A stretch of DNA of 64,000 nt, taken from Luteimonas suaedae (GTDB taxonomy: Bacteria > Pseudomonadota > Gammaproteobacteria > Xanthomonadales > Xanthomonadaceae). The stretch is taken from contig NZ_VSSP01000003.1 of assembly GCF_008312895.1 (NCBI RefSeq), positions 186,001-250,000 of the forward strand, read 5' to 3'. Positions 52,013 to 60,126 of this stretch are shown here, one piece after another; positions within the stretch are counted from its first letter, which is position 1, and each line of letters opens with the position of its first letter. A program made the translations under genes and the position numbers. Under the pieces are notes generated by a model that was given only the letters and a program-made list of their open reading frames with translations, made no database searches and was not told the origin of the DNA.

Positions 52013-52252
52013 GTCGGCTGCCTCCTGTCGGGATGCAGTCTAAGCGCCGATCCGGTCGCGTCGGGGCGTTGCGGTCGGATCAGGCAAGGTTCGAAGCGGA
52101 ACGGACAAGCCCGCGCTGCGCGGTTCGCGTTTACTGGACTCCCCCAAAGGCGGAAGGCCGGCTCGAGCAGGTGCTCGACATGCTCAACCCGCGCACCAGC
52201 GCCTGAGCGGCGCTTCCGCCTGCAACTCTCTTCCAGACACAGGAGCTTCGCC

Positions 52253-53128
52253 ATGTCCAGGAACCAGGACGACCATCGTCCACGCTTCTCGCGCCGCGAC
52301 CTGCTCGTGACCGCGTCCACGCTCGTCCCCGCCGTCGTTGCCGGCGGCGCACTCGCACAATCCAACGGCGCTGCGCCGGCCGTCCCCGCCCGCGGCGCCA
52401 ACGACAAGGCGGCGCTGGTGACCGGATCGTCGCGCGGCATCGGCGCCGCCATCGCCAGGCGCCTGGCGCGCGACGGTTTCCGCGTCACCGTCAACTACCT
52501 GCGCAGCCGGGACCTGGCCGAGAACATGGTGCGGCAGATCGAGGCCGACGGCGGACAGGCGATCGCGGTGCAGGCCGACATCAGCGACGCGGACGCCGTG
52601 CGGCGGCTGTTCGACGCCAACGACGCCGCCTTCGGCAGGATCGACGTGGTGGTCGCCAATGCCGGCATCATGCGGTTGGCGCCTTTCGGCGAGATGGCCG
52701 ACGAGGACTTCGACCGCATGCTGGCCGTCAACGCGAAGGGCAGCTTCAACACCCTGCGCGAGGCCGCGCGGCGGGTGCGCGACGGCGGCCGCATCGTCAC
52801 TCTCTCGTCCAGCATCACCCGCCTGCGCACCCCCACCTACGGCCCGTACGCGGCCACCAAGGCCGCGCAGGACATCTACGCCAGCGTGCTGGCGAAGGAA
52901 CTCGCGGGGCGGACGATCTCGGTCAACGCGGTGGCGCCCGGCGTGGTGGACACCCCGCTGTTTACCGACGGCAAGACGCCGCAGGCGATCGAAGGCTTCG
53001 TGCAGCGCACCCCGCACCGGCGGCTGGGCGAGCCGGAAGACATCGCCAATGTCGTCTCGGCCCTGTGCGGCCCGGACGGCGACTGGATCAACGGCGAGGT
53101 GGTGTACGCCAACGGTGGCATCGTCTAG
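52253..53128 (+). CDS. SDR family oxidoreductase with Tat-type signal
   Basis: A 291-aa short-chain dehydrogenase. The N-terminus RFSRRDLLVTASTLVPAVVA carries a twin-arginine motif and hydrophobic core, with a cleavage-like ALAQ near residue 37. The SDR fold follows: VTGSSRGIGAAIA, NAG in VANAGIM, catalytic Ser in LSSSITR and Tyr/Lys in YGPYAATKAAQ, and PG in NAVAPGVVDTP. SDR enzymes are usually cytosolic, so the signal predicts folded export with bound cofactor, or a remnant signal that is not used. It is divergent from an AraC regulator. Confidence 0.85.
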   Translation: MSRNQDDHRPRFSRRDLLVTASTLVPAVVAGGALAQSNGAAPAVPARGANDKAALVTGSSRGIGAAIARRLARDGFRVTVNYLRSRDLAENMVRQIEADGGQAIAVQADISDADAVRRLFDANDAAFGRIDVVVANAGIMRLAPFGEMADEDFDRMLAVNAKGSFNTLREAARRVRDGGRIVTLSSSITRLRTPTYGPYAATKAAQDIYASVLAKELAGRTISVNAVAPGVVDTPLFTDGKTPQAIEGFVQRTPHRRLGEPEDIANVVSALCGPDGDWINGEVVYANGGIV

Positions 53129-53237
53129 TCGGCGGCGGACTGCAACCGATTGCCCCGATGCGGGAGTGACGGCATGCCGTCCTGCCAGCAAAGCGCTTCG
53201 CCCGATTGCGGGATGCCACGGCCTGCGCCGCGGCTTC

Positions 53238-53379
53238 GTAGGAGCGCGCCATGCGCGCGATGCCGCGGGCATTTCACCACCCGCGGATTCCGGTGACCGG
53301 CGCGCCTGCCGGTCCGGAATCGCGGCATCCACCGGCTTTGGCCGGCACCCGCGGCATCGCGCGCATGGCGCGCTCCTAC
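53238..53379. repeat. Full-length 142-bp GTAG REPIN, family A
   Basis: The left arm GTAGGAGCGCGCCATGCGCG at 53238 and the inverse arm ending CTCCTAC at 53379 enclose a core that matches, in inverted orientation, the core of the element at 34373. It lies between the SDR gene and the RND operon. Confidence 0.85.
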
Positions 53380-53410
53380 GGTGGTCGCAACCGTCTTGCT
53401 TCACTTCTCC

Positions 53411-53489
53411 GCTTGCGGGGTGAGGGCGCTTGATCTCTCGCGAAGAGCGCCCTCACCCCCAGCCCCTCTCCCGTAAAACGGGAGAGGGG
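53411..53489. repeat. CTCTCCC-type palindromic repeat with hairpin
   Basis: GGGGTGAGGGCGC at the left is inversely repeated as GCGCCCTCACCCCC, and the adjoining hairpin CCCCTCTCCCGT/ACGGGAGAGGGG (53463-53474 and 53478-53489) has 12-bp perfect arms around AAA. It relates to the pair at 21304-21495. It could act as a terminator. Confidence 0.65.
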
Positions 53490-53527
53490 AGCAAAGCGAC
53501 CGGTGCGTTCCCGCGGGCGATGGCGAC

Positions 53528-53607
53528 GCGGCGCAATGCGGATCACACCCGTGGGCGATGGCCGCCGCCGATCTGTATCAAAGCGTGTCACCGGGCCGCG
53601 GCGCGAC
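53528..53607. repeat. About 80-bp dispersed repeat, copy 2
   Basis: Same sequence as 50313-50391 with a two-base length change (CACACCCGTGGG against CACACGTGAA). It lies 120 bases before the RND adaptor gene and has no response-regulator remnant beside it. It is a candidate copied promoter. Confidence 0.65.
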
Positions 53608-53730
53608 ATCTTGCGATGATCGAGGCGCCCAACCGGGCGAAGTTGCCGGGGCGGCGATCGTTCCGCGTGATGAAGAGGACACGCGGGCCGCATGCTAGTT
53701 TTTCACCGTAACGGGCGACGACCGGAGACC

Positions 53731-54843
53731 ATGGCTGCCAGGATGCGACTGCTCTTTGCCGCCCTCCTGCTGCTCGCCGCCTGCGGCGCACAGGAGCAGG
53801 ACGGCGACGACACCGAAGCGGTGCGGGTCGCCGTGGCCGTGGCGGAGGAGGCCACGTTCGGCGAACGCTTCTCGCTGACCGGCACGCTGACGGCCGCACG
53901 CGATGCGCAGCTGTCGCCCCGCGTCGACGGCCTGGTCGCGCACGTGCACGTGGACGCCGGCGACCGGGTCGAGGCCGGCCAGGTGCTGGTCGAGCTCGAC
54001 CCCGCCGTGGGCCGGCAGACGCTCGCGCGCGTCCGCGCGCAGGTGGCAGAAGCGGAAGCCGCGGCGCGCGAGGCCGAACGCCTGTTCGCCGAGGCGCAGC
54101 GCCTGGGCGAAGACCAGTACATCGCCGCCAGCCAGGTCGAGGCGCGCGCGTCAGAACTGCGCCTGGCGCAGGCCGCCCTGGAATCCGCCCACGCCAGCGC
54201 GCGCGAGCAGGCCGAGTTGGTCGAGCGCCACGTGCTGCCTGCGCCGTTCGACGGCGTGGTGGCGGAGAAACTCACCGAGGCCGGCGAATGGGTGCAGCGC
54301 GGCACGCCGGTGCTGTCGCTGGTGGCCACCGACCGCGTGCGCCTGGACCTGCGCGCGCCGCAGGAGCGTTTCGGCCAGCTCGACGGCGACGCCCGGGTGC
54401 GCGTGTTCGCCGACGCGCTCGGCGACGCGCCGCTGCCGGCGCGGATCGGCGCGCGCGTCCCGGTCACCGACCCCGGCGCCCGCACCTTCCTGCTGCGCCT
54501 GCTGATCGACGATCCCGAAGCGCGCCTGCTGCCGGGCACCTCGGCGCGCGCCGAGATCGACCTGCCGGCGGAGGCGCCGGCGCTCGCGGTCAGCCGCGAC
54601 GCACTGCTGCGCCAGCCCGACGGCGGCCACAGCCTGTTCGTGATCGAGGATGCCGTAGCCGAGGATGCCGTCGTCGAGGACGGCGAAACCCGCCCGGTGG
54701 CGCGCCGGCGCAGCGTGCGGGTGCTGCGCGAGCGCGACGATCTGGTCGCGGTGTCCGGCGACCTGCAGCCCGGCCAGCGCGTGGTGGTGCGCGGCAACGA
54801 GGCGCTGACGGACGGCCAGCCGGTGGACGTGGCCGGGCACTGA
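53731..54843 (+). CDS. RND efflux periplasmic adaptor (membrane fusion protein)
   Basis: A 370-aa HlyD/AcrA-family lipoprotein. The signal MAARMRLLFAALLLLAAC puts the lipobox Cys at about 18. The barrel-sandwich (lipoyl) halves are at about 45-80 (LSPRVDGLVAHVHVDAGDRV) and about 165-200 (LPAPFDGVVAEKLTEAGEWV), separated by a coiled coil of Ala/Glu repeats (about 85-150). A beta-barrel and membrane-proximal domain follow. ATG 53731 gives a normal lipoprotein N-terminus; GGAG is just upstream. The permease starts three bases after its stop. Confidence 0.9.
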   Translation: MAARMRLLFAALLLLAACGAQEQDGDDTEAVRVAVAVAEEATFGERFSLTGTLTAARDAQLSPRVDGLVAHVHVDAGDRVEAGQVLVELDPAVGRQTLARVRAQVAEAEAAAREAERLFAEAQRLGEDQYIAASQVEARASELRLAQAALESAHASAREQAELVERHVLPAPFDGVVAEKLTEAGEWVQRGTPVLSLVATDRVRLDLRAPQERFGQLDGDARVRVFADALGDAPLPARIGARVPVTDPGARTFLLRLLIDDPEARLLPGTSARAEIDLPAEAPALAVSRDALLRQPDGGHSLFVIEDAVAEDAVVEDGETRPVARRRSVRVLRERDDLVAVSGDLQPGQRVVVRGNEALTDGQPVDVAGH

Positions 54844-54846
54844 CCG

Positions 54847-57800
54847 GTGGGATTCGACCACGTCCTCCGCCACGGCACCCTGATCGCGGTCGCGGTGCTG
54901 ATCCTGTGTGTGCTGGGGATCGCCGCCGCGCTGCGGGTGCCGGTGCAGATGATCCCCGACCTGGAGGTGCGCACCATCAGCGTCGACACGCGCTGGCCCG
55001 GCGCCACCCCGCAGGACGTCGAGAAGGAGATCCTGATCGAGCAGGAGCAGTACCTGCGCACCCTGCCCGACCTGCGCCGGATGGTCTCCACCGCCAGCAC
55101 CGGGCGCGCCAGCATCGAACTCGAGTTCCCGTTCGGCGTCGACGTCAACGAGGCACTGATCCGCACCAACAACGCGCTCAGCCAGGTCTCCGACTACCCG
55201 GAGAACGTCGACGAACCGGCGCTGACCACCAGCTCGTTCTCCGAAAACGCGTTCATGTACTTCCGGATCGGCGCACGCGAGGACAGCACGCTGGATCTCG
55301 ACCTGGACATGATGCGCAACTTCGTGGAGGACGAGGTGCGCACGCGGCTGGAGCGCGTGCCGGGCGTGTCGCTGGTGCAGGTGGGCGGCGCGGCCGAGCG
55401 CCAGGTCCGCATCGAGGTCGACCCGGACCGCTTGGCCGAACGCGGGCTCGCCATGCGCGACGTGCGCGATGCGCTGCGGGCGCGCAACGTCGACAGCTCC
55501 GGCGGCGACCTCGACAGCGGCAAGCGGCGCTTCCTGGTGCGCACCGTGGGCCGCTTCCGCGAGGCCGGCGACATCGGCGGCCTGATCGTCGCCGAACGCG
55601 ACGGCGCGCTGGTGCGGCTGTCCGACCTGGCGGAGATCCGCCTCGAGCACTTCGAGCGCCGCGACCTGTCGTTCAACAACGGCAAGCCCGCGCTCAGCCT
55701 GTCGCTGCGGCGCGAGCCGGGTTCCAACGTCATCCAGATCAAGTACGCGGTGCTGCCCGAGATCGAGGCGATCAACGCCGAGCTGCTGGCGCCGCTCGGG
55801 CTGGAGATGACGCTCACCACCGACGACGTGCGCTACGTGGAGGAATCGATCGGGAACGTCGTGCGCAACCTCGTCCTGGGTGCGCTGCTCGCCACGCTGG
55901 TGATGCTCGCGTTCCTGCGCTCGGTGCGCACCACCCTGACCGGCGTGGTCGCGATCCCGATCTGCACCATCGCCGCCTTCGTCGGGCTGCTGCTGGCCGG
56001 ACGCACGCTCAACGTGATCTCGATGGCCGGGGTGGCGTTCGCGATCGGCATGACGGTGGACAACACCATCGTGGTGCTGGAAAGCATCGACCAGGCGCGC
56101 CGACGCGGACTGCAACGGCTCGAGGCGGCGGTGGCGGGCGTGAGCCGGGTGTGGCCGGCCGTGCTGGCCTCCACCCTGACTACGGTGCTGGTGTTCGCGC
56201 CGATCCTGTTCGTGCAGGAAGAAGCCGGGCAGCTGTACTCGGACGTCGCAATCGCCATTTCCGCCTCCATCCTCGCCTCGATGGCGGTGGCGGTGACGGT
56301 GGTGCCCGCCCTGAGCGCGCGCCTGGCGCCCGCGTACGACAGCCGCCAGCACACGCCCGGCGAGGACGCGTTCGGCCGCATCGGCGACCGCATCGGCTGG
56401 CTCAGCCGCGGGCCGCGGCGCCGGGCGCTGGTGCTGGGCGGCACGGTGGCGACCGCGGCGCTCGCGCTGACGCTGCTCACGCCGCCGGCCGAGTACCTGC
56501 CCGAAGGCGAGGAGCCGAAAACGTTCTCGCGCATGATCGCGCCGCCCGGCTACAACCTCACCGAGATGGCGTCGATCGCGCGCGAGCTGACCGAAGGCCT
56601 GCTGCCGCACCTGGACGACCCGCCCGGGCGCTTCGCCGCCGGCGACACCGACATGCCGGCGCTGGCCTACTTCAACCTCTCGGTGGATCCGCAGGGGCTG
56701 CGCATCATCGCCGAGCCGAAGGCGCCGGGCGACATCGACGCGCTGATGGACGCACTGGACGCGCGCTTCCTCGCCTACCCCGGCATGCGCGCGTTCTCCT
56801 CGCGCGGCTCGATCATCTCCAGCAACGACGGCGGCACCCGCAGCATCAACCTCGACATCTCCGGCCTCGAACTCGCCGCGATCTACCAGGTGGCCGAGCG
56901 CGCCTTCGCCCGGGCCGAGGCGCTGTTCGACGGCGCCCGCATCGGCTCCGACCCCAGCACGCTCAGTCTCGACCAGCCGCTGCTGGAACTGCAGCCGCGC
57001 TGGGAGCGCCTGGCCGAGGTGGGACTGGACGCGGACGGGTTCGGCTATTCGGTGGCGGCGCTCAGCGACGGCGCGTTCGCCGACGAGATGATCCTGGACG
57101 ACCGCAAGGTCGACATCTTCCTGTTCAGCAGCGCCGGCAGCGAGCAGCGCCTCGACCGCCTGCGCGACCTGCCGGTCGCCACTCCCTCCGGCGCGGTGCT
57201 GCCGGTCTCGGCGCTGGCCGAACTGCGCGAGTCCGCCGGCACCGACAGCATCCGCCGGCTCGACGGCCGCCGCACCGTGACCCTCAACATCATCCCGCCG
57301 CGGTCGGTCGCGCTGGAGACCGGCGTGGCGCGCGTACGCGAGGAACTGATCGCGGCGATGCGCGCCGACGGCGAGATCCCGGCGGACGTCTCGGTCGACA
57401 TCTCCGGCGCCAGCGACCAGCTCGACGCCACCCGCGAGGCGGTGGCCGGCAACTTCGCGATCGCGCTGCTGCTGTCGTACCTGCTGCTGGTGGCGATCTT
57501 CCGCCACTGGGGGCGGCCGCTGTTCGTGATGGCGACGGTGCCGCTGGGCATCGCCGGCGGCATCGTCGGGCTGGCGCTGCTCAACGGGCTGGGCGCGTTG
57601 CTCGGCGCGCTCGGCCTGGGGCGGATCGAGCAGTCGTTCGACATGATCACCCTGCTGGGTTTCCTGGTGCTGCTCGGCACCGTGGTCAACAACCCGATCC
57701 TGATCGTGCTCGAGACCTACAAGCGGCTCGAGGAAGGCGCGGCCTCGACCGTGGCGGCCGTGAACGACGCCGTGCGCACCCGGCTGCGGCCGATCCTGAT

Positions 57801-58005
57801 GTCCACCTGCACCACCCTCTTCGGCCTCTCGCCGCTGGTGCTGATCCCGGGCGCCGGCACCGAGCTTTACCGCGGCCTCGGCGCGATCGTGCTGTTCGGC
57901 ATCGCCACCTCGGCGGTGGTCACGCTCACCTTCCTGCCCTGCCTGCTGGTCGCGGTGCTCGCGCTGCGCGAGCGCACTGCCGGACTGCTGCGCGGCCGCG
58001 CCTGA
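54847..58005 (+). CDS. RND efflux permease
   Basis: A 1052-aa inner-membrane proton/drug antiporter with the twelve-helix duplicated RND layout. It starts at GTG 54847 (GFDHVLRHGTLIAVAVLILC). Porter loops lie between helices 1-2 and 7-8. Helix 4 reads GMTVDNTIVVLE, so one of the two AcrB-type Asp residues is Asn, and helix 10 reads GTVVNNPILIV, so the AcrB Lys940 position is Asn. These substitutions occur in some RND clades. No outer-membrane channel gene is next to it, so it must share one. Substrate unknown. Confidence 0.92.
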   Translation: MGFDHVLRHGTLIAVAVLILCVLGIAAALRVPVQMIPDLEVRTISVDTRWPGATPQDVEKEILIEQEQYLRTLPDLRRMVSTASTGRASIELEFPFGVDVNEALIRTNNALSQVSDYPENVDEPALTTSSFSENAFMYFRIGAREDSTLDLDLDMMRNFVEDEVRTRLERVPGVSLVQVGGAAERQVRIEVDPDRLAERGLAMRDVRDALRARNVDSSGGDLDSGKRRFLVRTVGRFREAGDIGGLIVAERDGALVRLSDLAEIRLEHFERRDLSFNNGKPALSLSLRREPGSNVIQIKYAVLPEIEAINAELLAPLGLEMTLTTDDVRYVEESIGNVVRNLVLGALLATLVMLAFLRSVRTTLTGVVAIPICTIAAFVGLLLAGRTLNVISMAGVAFAIGMTVDNTIVVLESIDQARRRGLQRLEAAVAGVSRVWPAVLASTLTTVLVFAPILFVQEEAGQLYSDVAIAISASILASMAVAVTVVPALSARLAPAYDSRQHTPGEDAFGRIGDRIGWLSRGPRRRALVLGGTVATAALALTLLTPPAEYLPEGEEPKTFSRMIAPPGYNLTEMASIARELTEGLLPHLDDPPGRFAAGDTDMPALAYFNLSVDPQGLRIIAEPKAPGDIDALMDALDARFLAYPGMRAFSSRGSIISSNDGGTRSINLDISGLELAAIYQVAERAFARAEALFDGARIGSDPSTLSLDQPLLELQPRWERLAEVGLDADGFGYSVAALSDGAFADEMILDDRKVDIFLFSSAGSEQRLDRLRDLPVATPSGAVLPVSALAELRESAGTDSIRRLDGRRTVTLNIIPPRSVALETGVARVREELIAAMRADGEIPADVSVDISGASDQLDATREAVAGNFAIALLLSYLLLVAIFRHWGRPLFVMATVPLGIAGGIVGLALLNGLGALLGALGLGRIEQSFDMITLLGFLVLLGTVVNNPILIVLETYKRLEEGAASTVAAVNDAVRTRLRPILMSTCTTLFGLSPLVLIPGAGTELYRGLGAIVLFGIATSAVVTLTFLPCLLVAVLALRERTAGLLRGRA

Positions 58006-58166
58006 GCCCGGGCTGGCTGGGCTGACGGCAGCCCTGCCGACGGACACGCCTTCCATTGGCGGCATCCTGCCTGTTGCAGTGGCGGTGATACGTCACCGCC
58101 AGGAACGGCGCTTACCGAAGGTGCTTCGCCCGGACGCGGGAGACCACAGCCGTGCGCCGCCGCTCC

Positions 58167-58311
58167 GTAGGAGCGCGCCATGCGCGCGATACCGCGGGCA
58201 TTGCCCCGCCTGCGACGTCCACCTACCGGTGTGCCCTCCGGCTCGCGGCGGAGCCGCCGATAATCGAAGACCTCAGACACCCGCGGCATCGCGCGCATGG
58301 CGCGCTCCTAC
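58167..58311. repeat. GTAG REPIN, family A (145 bp)
   Basis: Left arm GTAGGAGCGCGCCATGCGCG at 58167, inverse arm ending CTCCTAC at 58311. The core differs from that of the 34373 and 53238 elements but is shared with the element at 58470. It is downstream of the RND permease gene. Confidence 0.82.
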
Positions 58312-58469
58312 GGATCTCCGGCCGTGTGCCTGGGCCGTTCGGCCGATGCCTTGCGTGTCCATGCAAACAGGCGAAGCATCTTCAGGCGCTATTCGTCCTT
58401 GGCACGAATGGAGTTGACCTGAGTTGCTTCGCTCGATTTCGGGACACCACAGTCGTGCGCCGCTACTTC

Positions 58470-58611
58470 GTAGGAGCGCGCCATGCGCGATGCCGCGGGC
58501 ATGGCGCCGCCTGCGATGTCCGCCCACCGGTGCGCCTTCCGGCTCGCGCGGGGCCGCTGATCACCGAAGACCCGAGACACCCGCGGCATCGCGCGCATGG
58601 CGCGCTCCTAC
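58470..58611. repeat. GTAG REPIN, family A (142 bp)
   Basis: Left arm GTAGGAGCGCGCCATGCGCG at 58470, slightly shortened after it, and inverse arm ending CTCCTAC at 58611, only 22 bases from the end of the YcaQ-like gene. It is the second copy in the 58144-58620 duplication. Confidence 0.82.
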
Positions 58612-58632
58612 GGATCTCTGCTGCGCGGGCGA

Positions 58633-59724
58633 TCAATCCTCGAGCCCGAGAAAAATGCGCATCCGCGCGAGTTCGGCTTCCAGGCCGTCGCGGAAGGCTG
58701 CATCACGCGGCGCGCGGCCGTCGACGTAGCGGATCTCGCTCCGTAGCGCACCGCCGGCGACGGCCAGGTTGCCCCAGCCGATGACCCGGTCCTGCCAGAG
58801 CAGCGGCAGCGCGTAATAGCCCCGTTTGCGCTTCGGCGCGGGCGTGTAGGCCTCGAAGCGGTAGCCCCAGCCCCAGAACAGTTCGAAGCGGCGGCGGTCC
58901 CAGACGACCGGGTCGAACGGCGTGAGCAGGCGCACCGAGGCATCGGGCGTCCAGCGCCGGCCGGTGGGGCTTTCGTCGGCCGGCCACAGCCAGTCGACGC
59001 CGGCCACGCGCGCCTGTGCGAGGCGCTGCTTGGCGCGCGCCAGCGCCGGTGCACGCGCGTCGTCCCACTGCGGCGCGGCGCGGCGCAAGTGCAGCATCAA
59101 CTGCCGCAGGCTGGCCAGCGGCAGCGGCGCGTACTTGCGCACCGCCAGCTCCACCAGTGCGTCCATGCGCGCGTCGACGGCGGCGGCGTCCACCGGCGCG
59201 GCATCCTCGCGCGCCGCGTAGACCCGCGTGCCGCCGTTGCGGCGCACGACCCGCAGCAGGCCGCGGTAGTGCATCTCGTCGAGCAGCTGCGTGCTGGCGT
59301 TGGACGAGCCGCCGAACCAGTTGGTGGCCTTGCCGTGCGCGAAGTGCGCATCGACCTCGCGCGGATGCACCGCGCCGCGCGCGGCGATGAACTCGCGCAC
59401 CGCATGCGCCTGCTTCCAGCGCGCCGGCGTCCACGCCTGGCGCGCGGTGCGCGGATGCATCAGCGCCTGGTGGGCGCGCGGCAGGAAGCCGTAGTTGACG
59501 AAGAAGTCCTCTTCCAGCGCCAGCCGCGGGTAGCGCCGCTCCAGGTCGCCCGCGCGATAGTCGCGGACGCGGTGGCGCAGGGTCAGGTCCTGCGCGCGCG
59601 CCGGCGCGCGGATCGGATCGGCCTGCACGAAACCCAGCCGCTCGATCGCGCGCATGAGCGTCGTCGGCCGGAACAGCGTGCGCGCGACGGCGTAGCGGCG
59701 CAGGTGGTCGAGGGTGGGCGGCAT
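58633..59724 (-). CDS. YcaQ-like winged-helix (crosslink-repair glycosylase family) protein
   Basis: A 363-aa protein of the HTH_42/YcaQ family; E. coli YcaQ unhooks DNA interstrand crosslinks. It begins MPPTLDHLRRYAVARTLF and contains FVQADPIRAPARAQDLTLRH (the conserved region near residues 32-51), NYGFLPRAHQALMHPR, and the C-terminal LLTPFDPVVWDRRRFELFWG with QDRVIGWGNLA. ATG 59724 is the family start. I cannot verify the catalytic QxQ motif; here the run reads RAPARAQ rather than the usual IQxD form, so activity is uncertain. It stands alone between a REPIN and the TonB operon. Confidence 0.83.
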   Translation of the reverse strand: MPPTLDHLRRYAVARTLFRPTTLMRAIERLGFVQADPIRAPARAQDLTLRHRVRDYRAGDLERRYPRLALEEDFFVNYGFLPRAHQALMHPRTARQAWTPARWKQAHAVREFIAARGAVHPREVDAHFAHGKATNWFGGSSNASTQLLDEMHYRGLLRVVRRNGGTRVYAAREDAAPVDAAAVDARMDALVELAVRKYAPLPLASLRQLMLHLRRAAPQWDDARAPALARAKQRLAQARVAGVDWLWPADESPTGRRWTPDASVRLLTPFDPVVWDRRRFELFWGWGYRFEAYTPAPKRKRGYYALPLLWQDRVIGWGNLAVAGGALRSEIRYVDGRAPRDAAFRDGLEAELARMRIFLGLED

Positions 59725-60030
59725 GGCGCGATGATGCCAGCCCGGCGCGAGCCGCAAGGGGACGGAGACGATTGACCGGCGCAACCACCTCCCCCGGATC
59801 TTTGGCTCATGCCTGCCGATCACGTCCGTGGCCCGGCCTGCCAGGCAGGGCGTCGGCCGCCTGATCCGCAGCGAGAACTCCTGCGCGCACGCATGGCAGG
59901 CGTCGCTCCGCCGCGGCCGGTCGCGCTGGAAACACGGCGTGGCGCTCGTGGGCGGGAACCGATCGCGGCGATACGCCGAAGGCGAGATCCCGGCAGACGT
60001 CCGGCCGGGCATTTCAGGACCGACGCGCTA
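59725..60030. other. Intergenic region before the TonB operon
   Basis: About 300 bases between the divergent YcaQ-like gene and the TonB-dependent receptor promoter. No gene, repeat or RNA is recognised. The promoter of the YcaQ-like gene should be at its left end. Confidence 0.4.
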
Positions 60031-60060
60031 TTGTCCGATAATGATTCTCATTTATATAAT
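60031..60060 (+). promoter_or_regulatory. Fur box overlapping a sigma-70 promoter
   Basis: A consensus TATAAT at 60055-60060 is preceded, 18 bases away, by TTGTCC (60031-60036). The spacer holds GATAATGATTCTCATTTAT (60037-60055), which matches 14 of 19 positions of the Fur consensus. It lies 66 bases before the receptor ATG and predicts iron repression of the operon. Confidence 0.8.
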
Positions 60061-60126
60061 GGTCGATCTACCTGGTCCGCGTTGGGAGACGCCGCCGGGT
60101 TCTCGCCTCCAGGCCGCGCAGAGACC

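Larger units (their letters stand above)
58144..58620. repeat. Tandem duplication of a REPIN with its flanks
   Basis: The segments 58144-58320 and 58447-58620 match along their whole length: CACAG.CGTGCGCCGC flank, GTAG element, AGACACCCGCGGCAT and the right flank ACGGATCTC. About 130 unrelated bases lie between them. The duplicated unit includes sequence outside the element, so this was a segmental duplication or a target-biased insertion. Confidence 0.75.

Noticed and set aside
54151-58065. A 1304-codon open frame on the minus strand opposite the RND genes
   Set aside because: Antisense shadow of the adaptor and permease; composition is His/Arg/Gln/Asp-rich without any domain, typical of GC-rich antiparallel frames.
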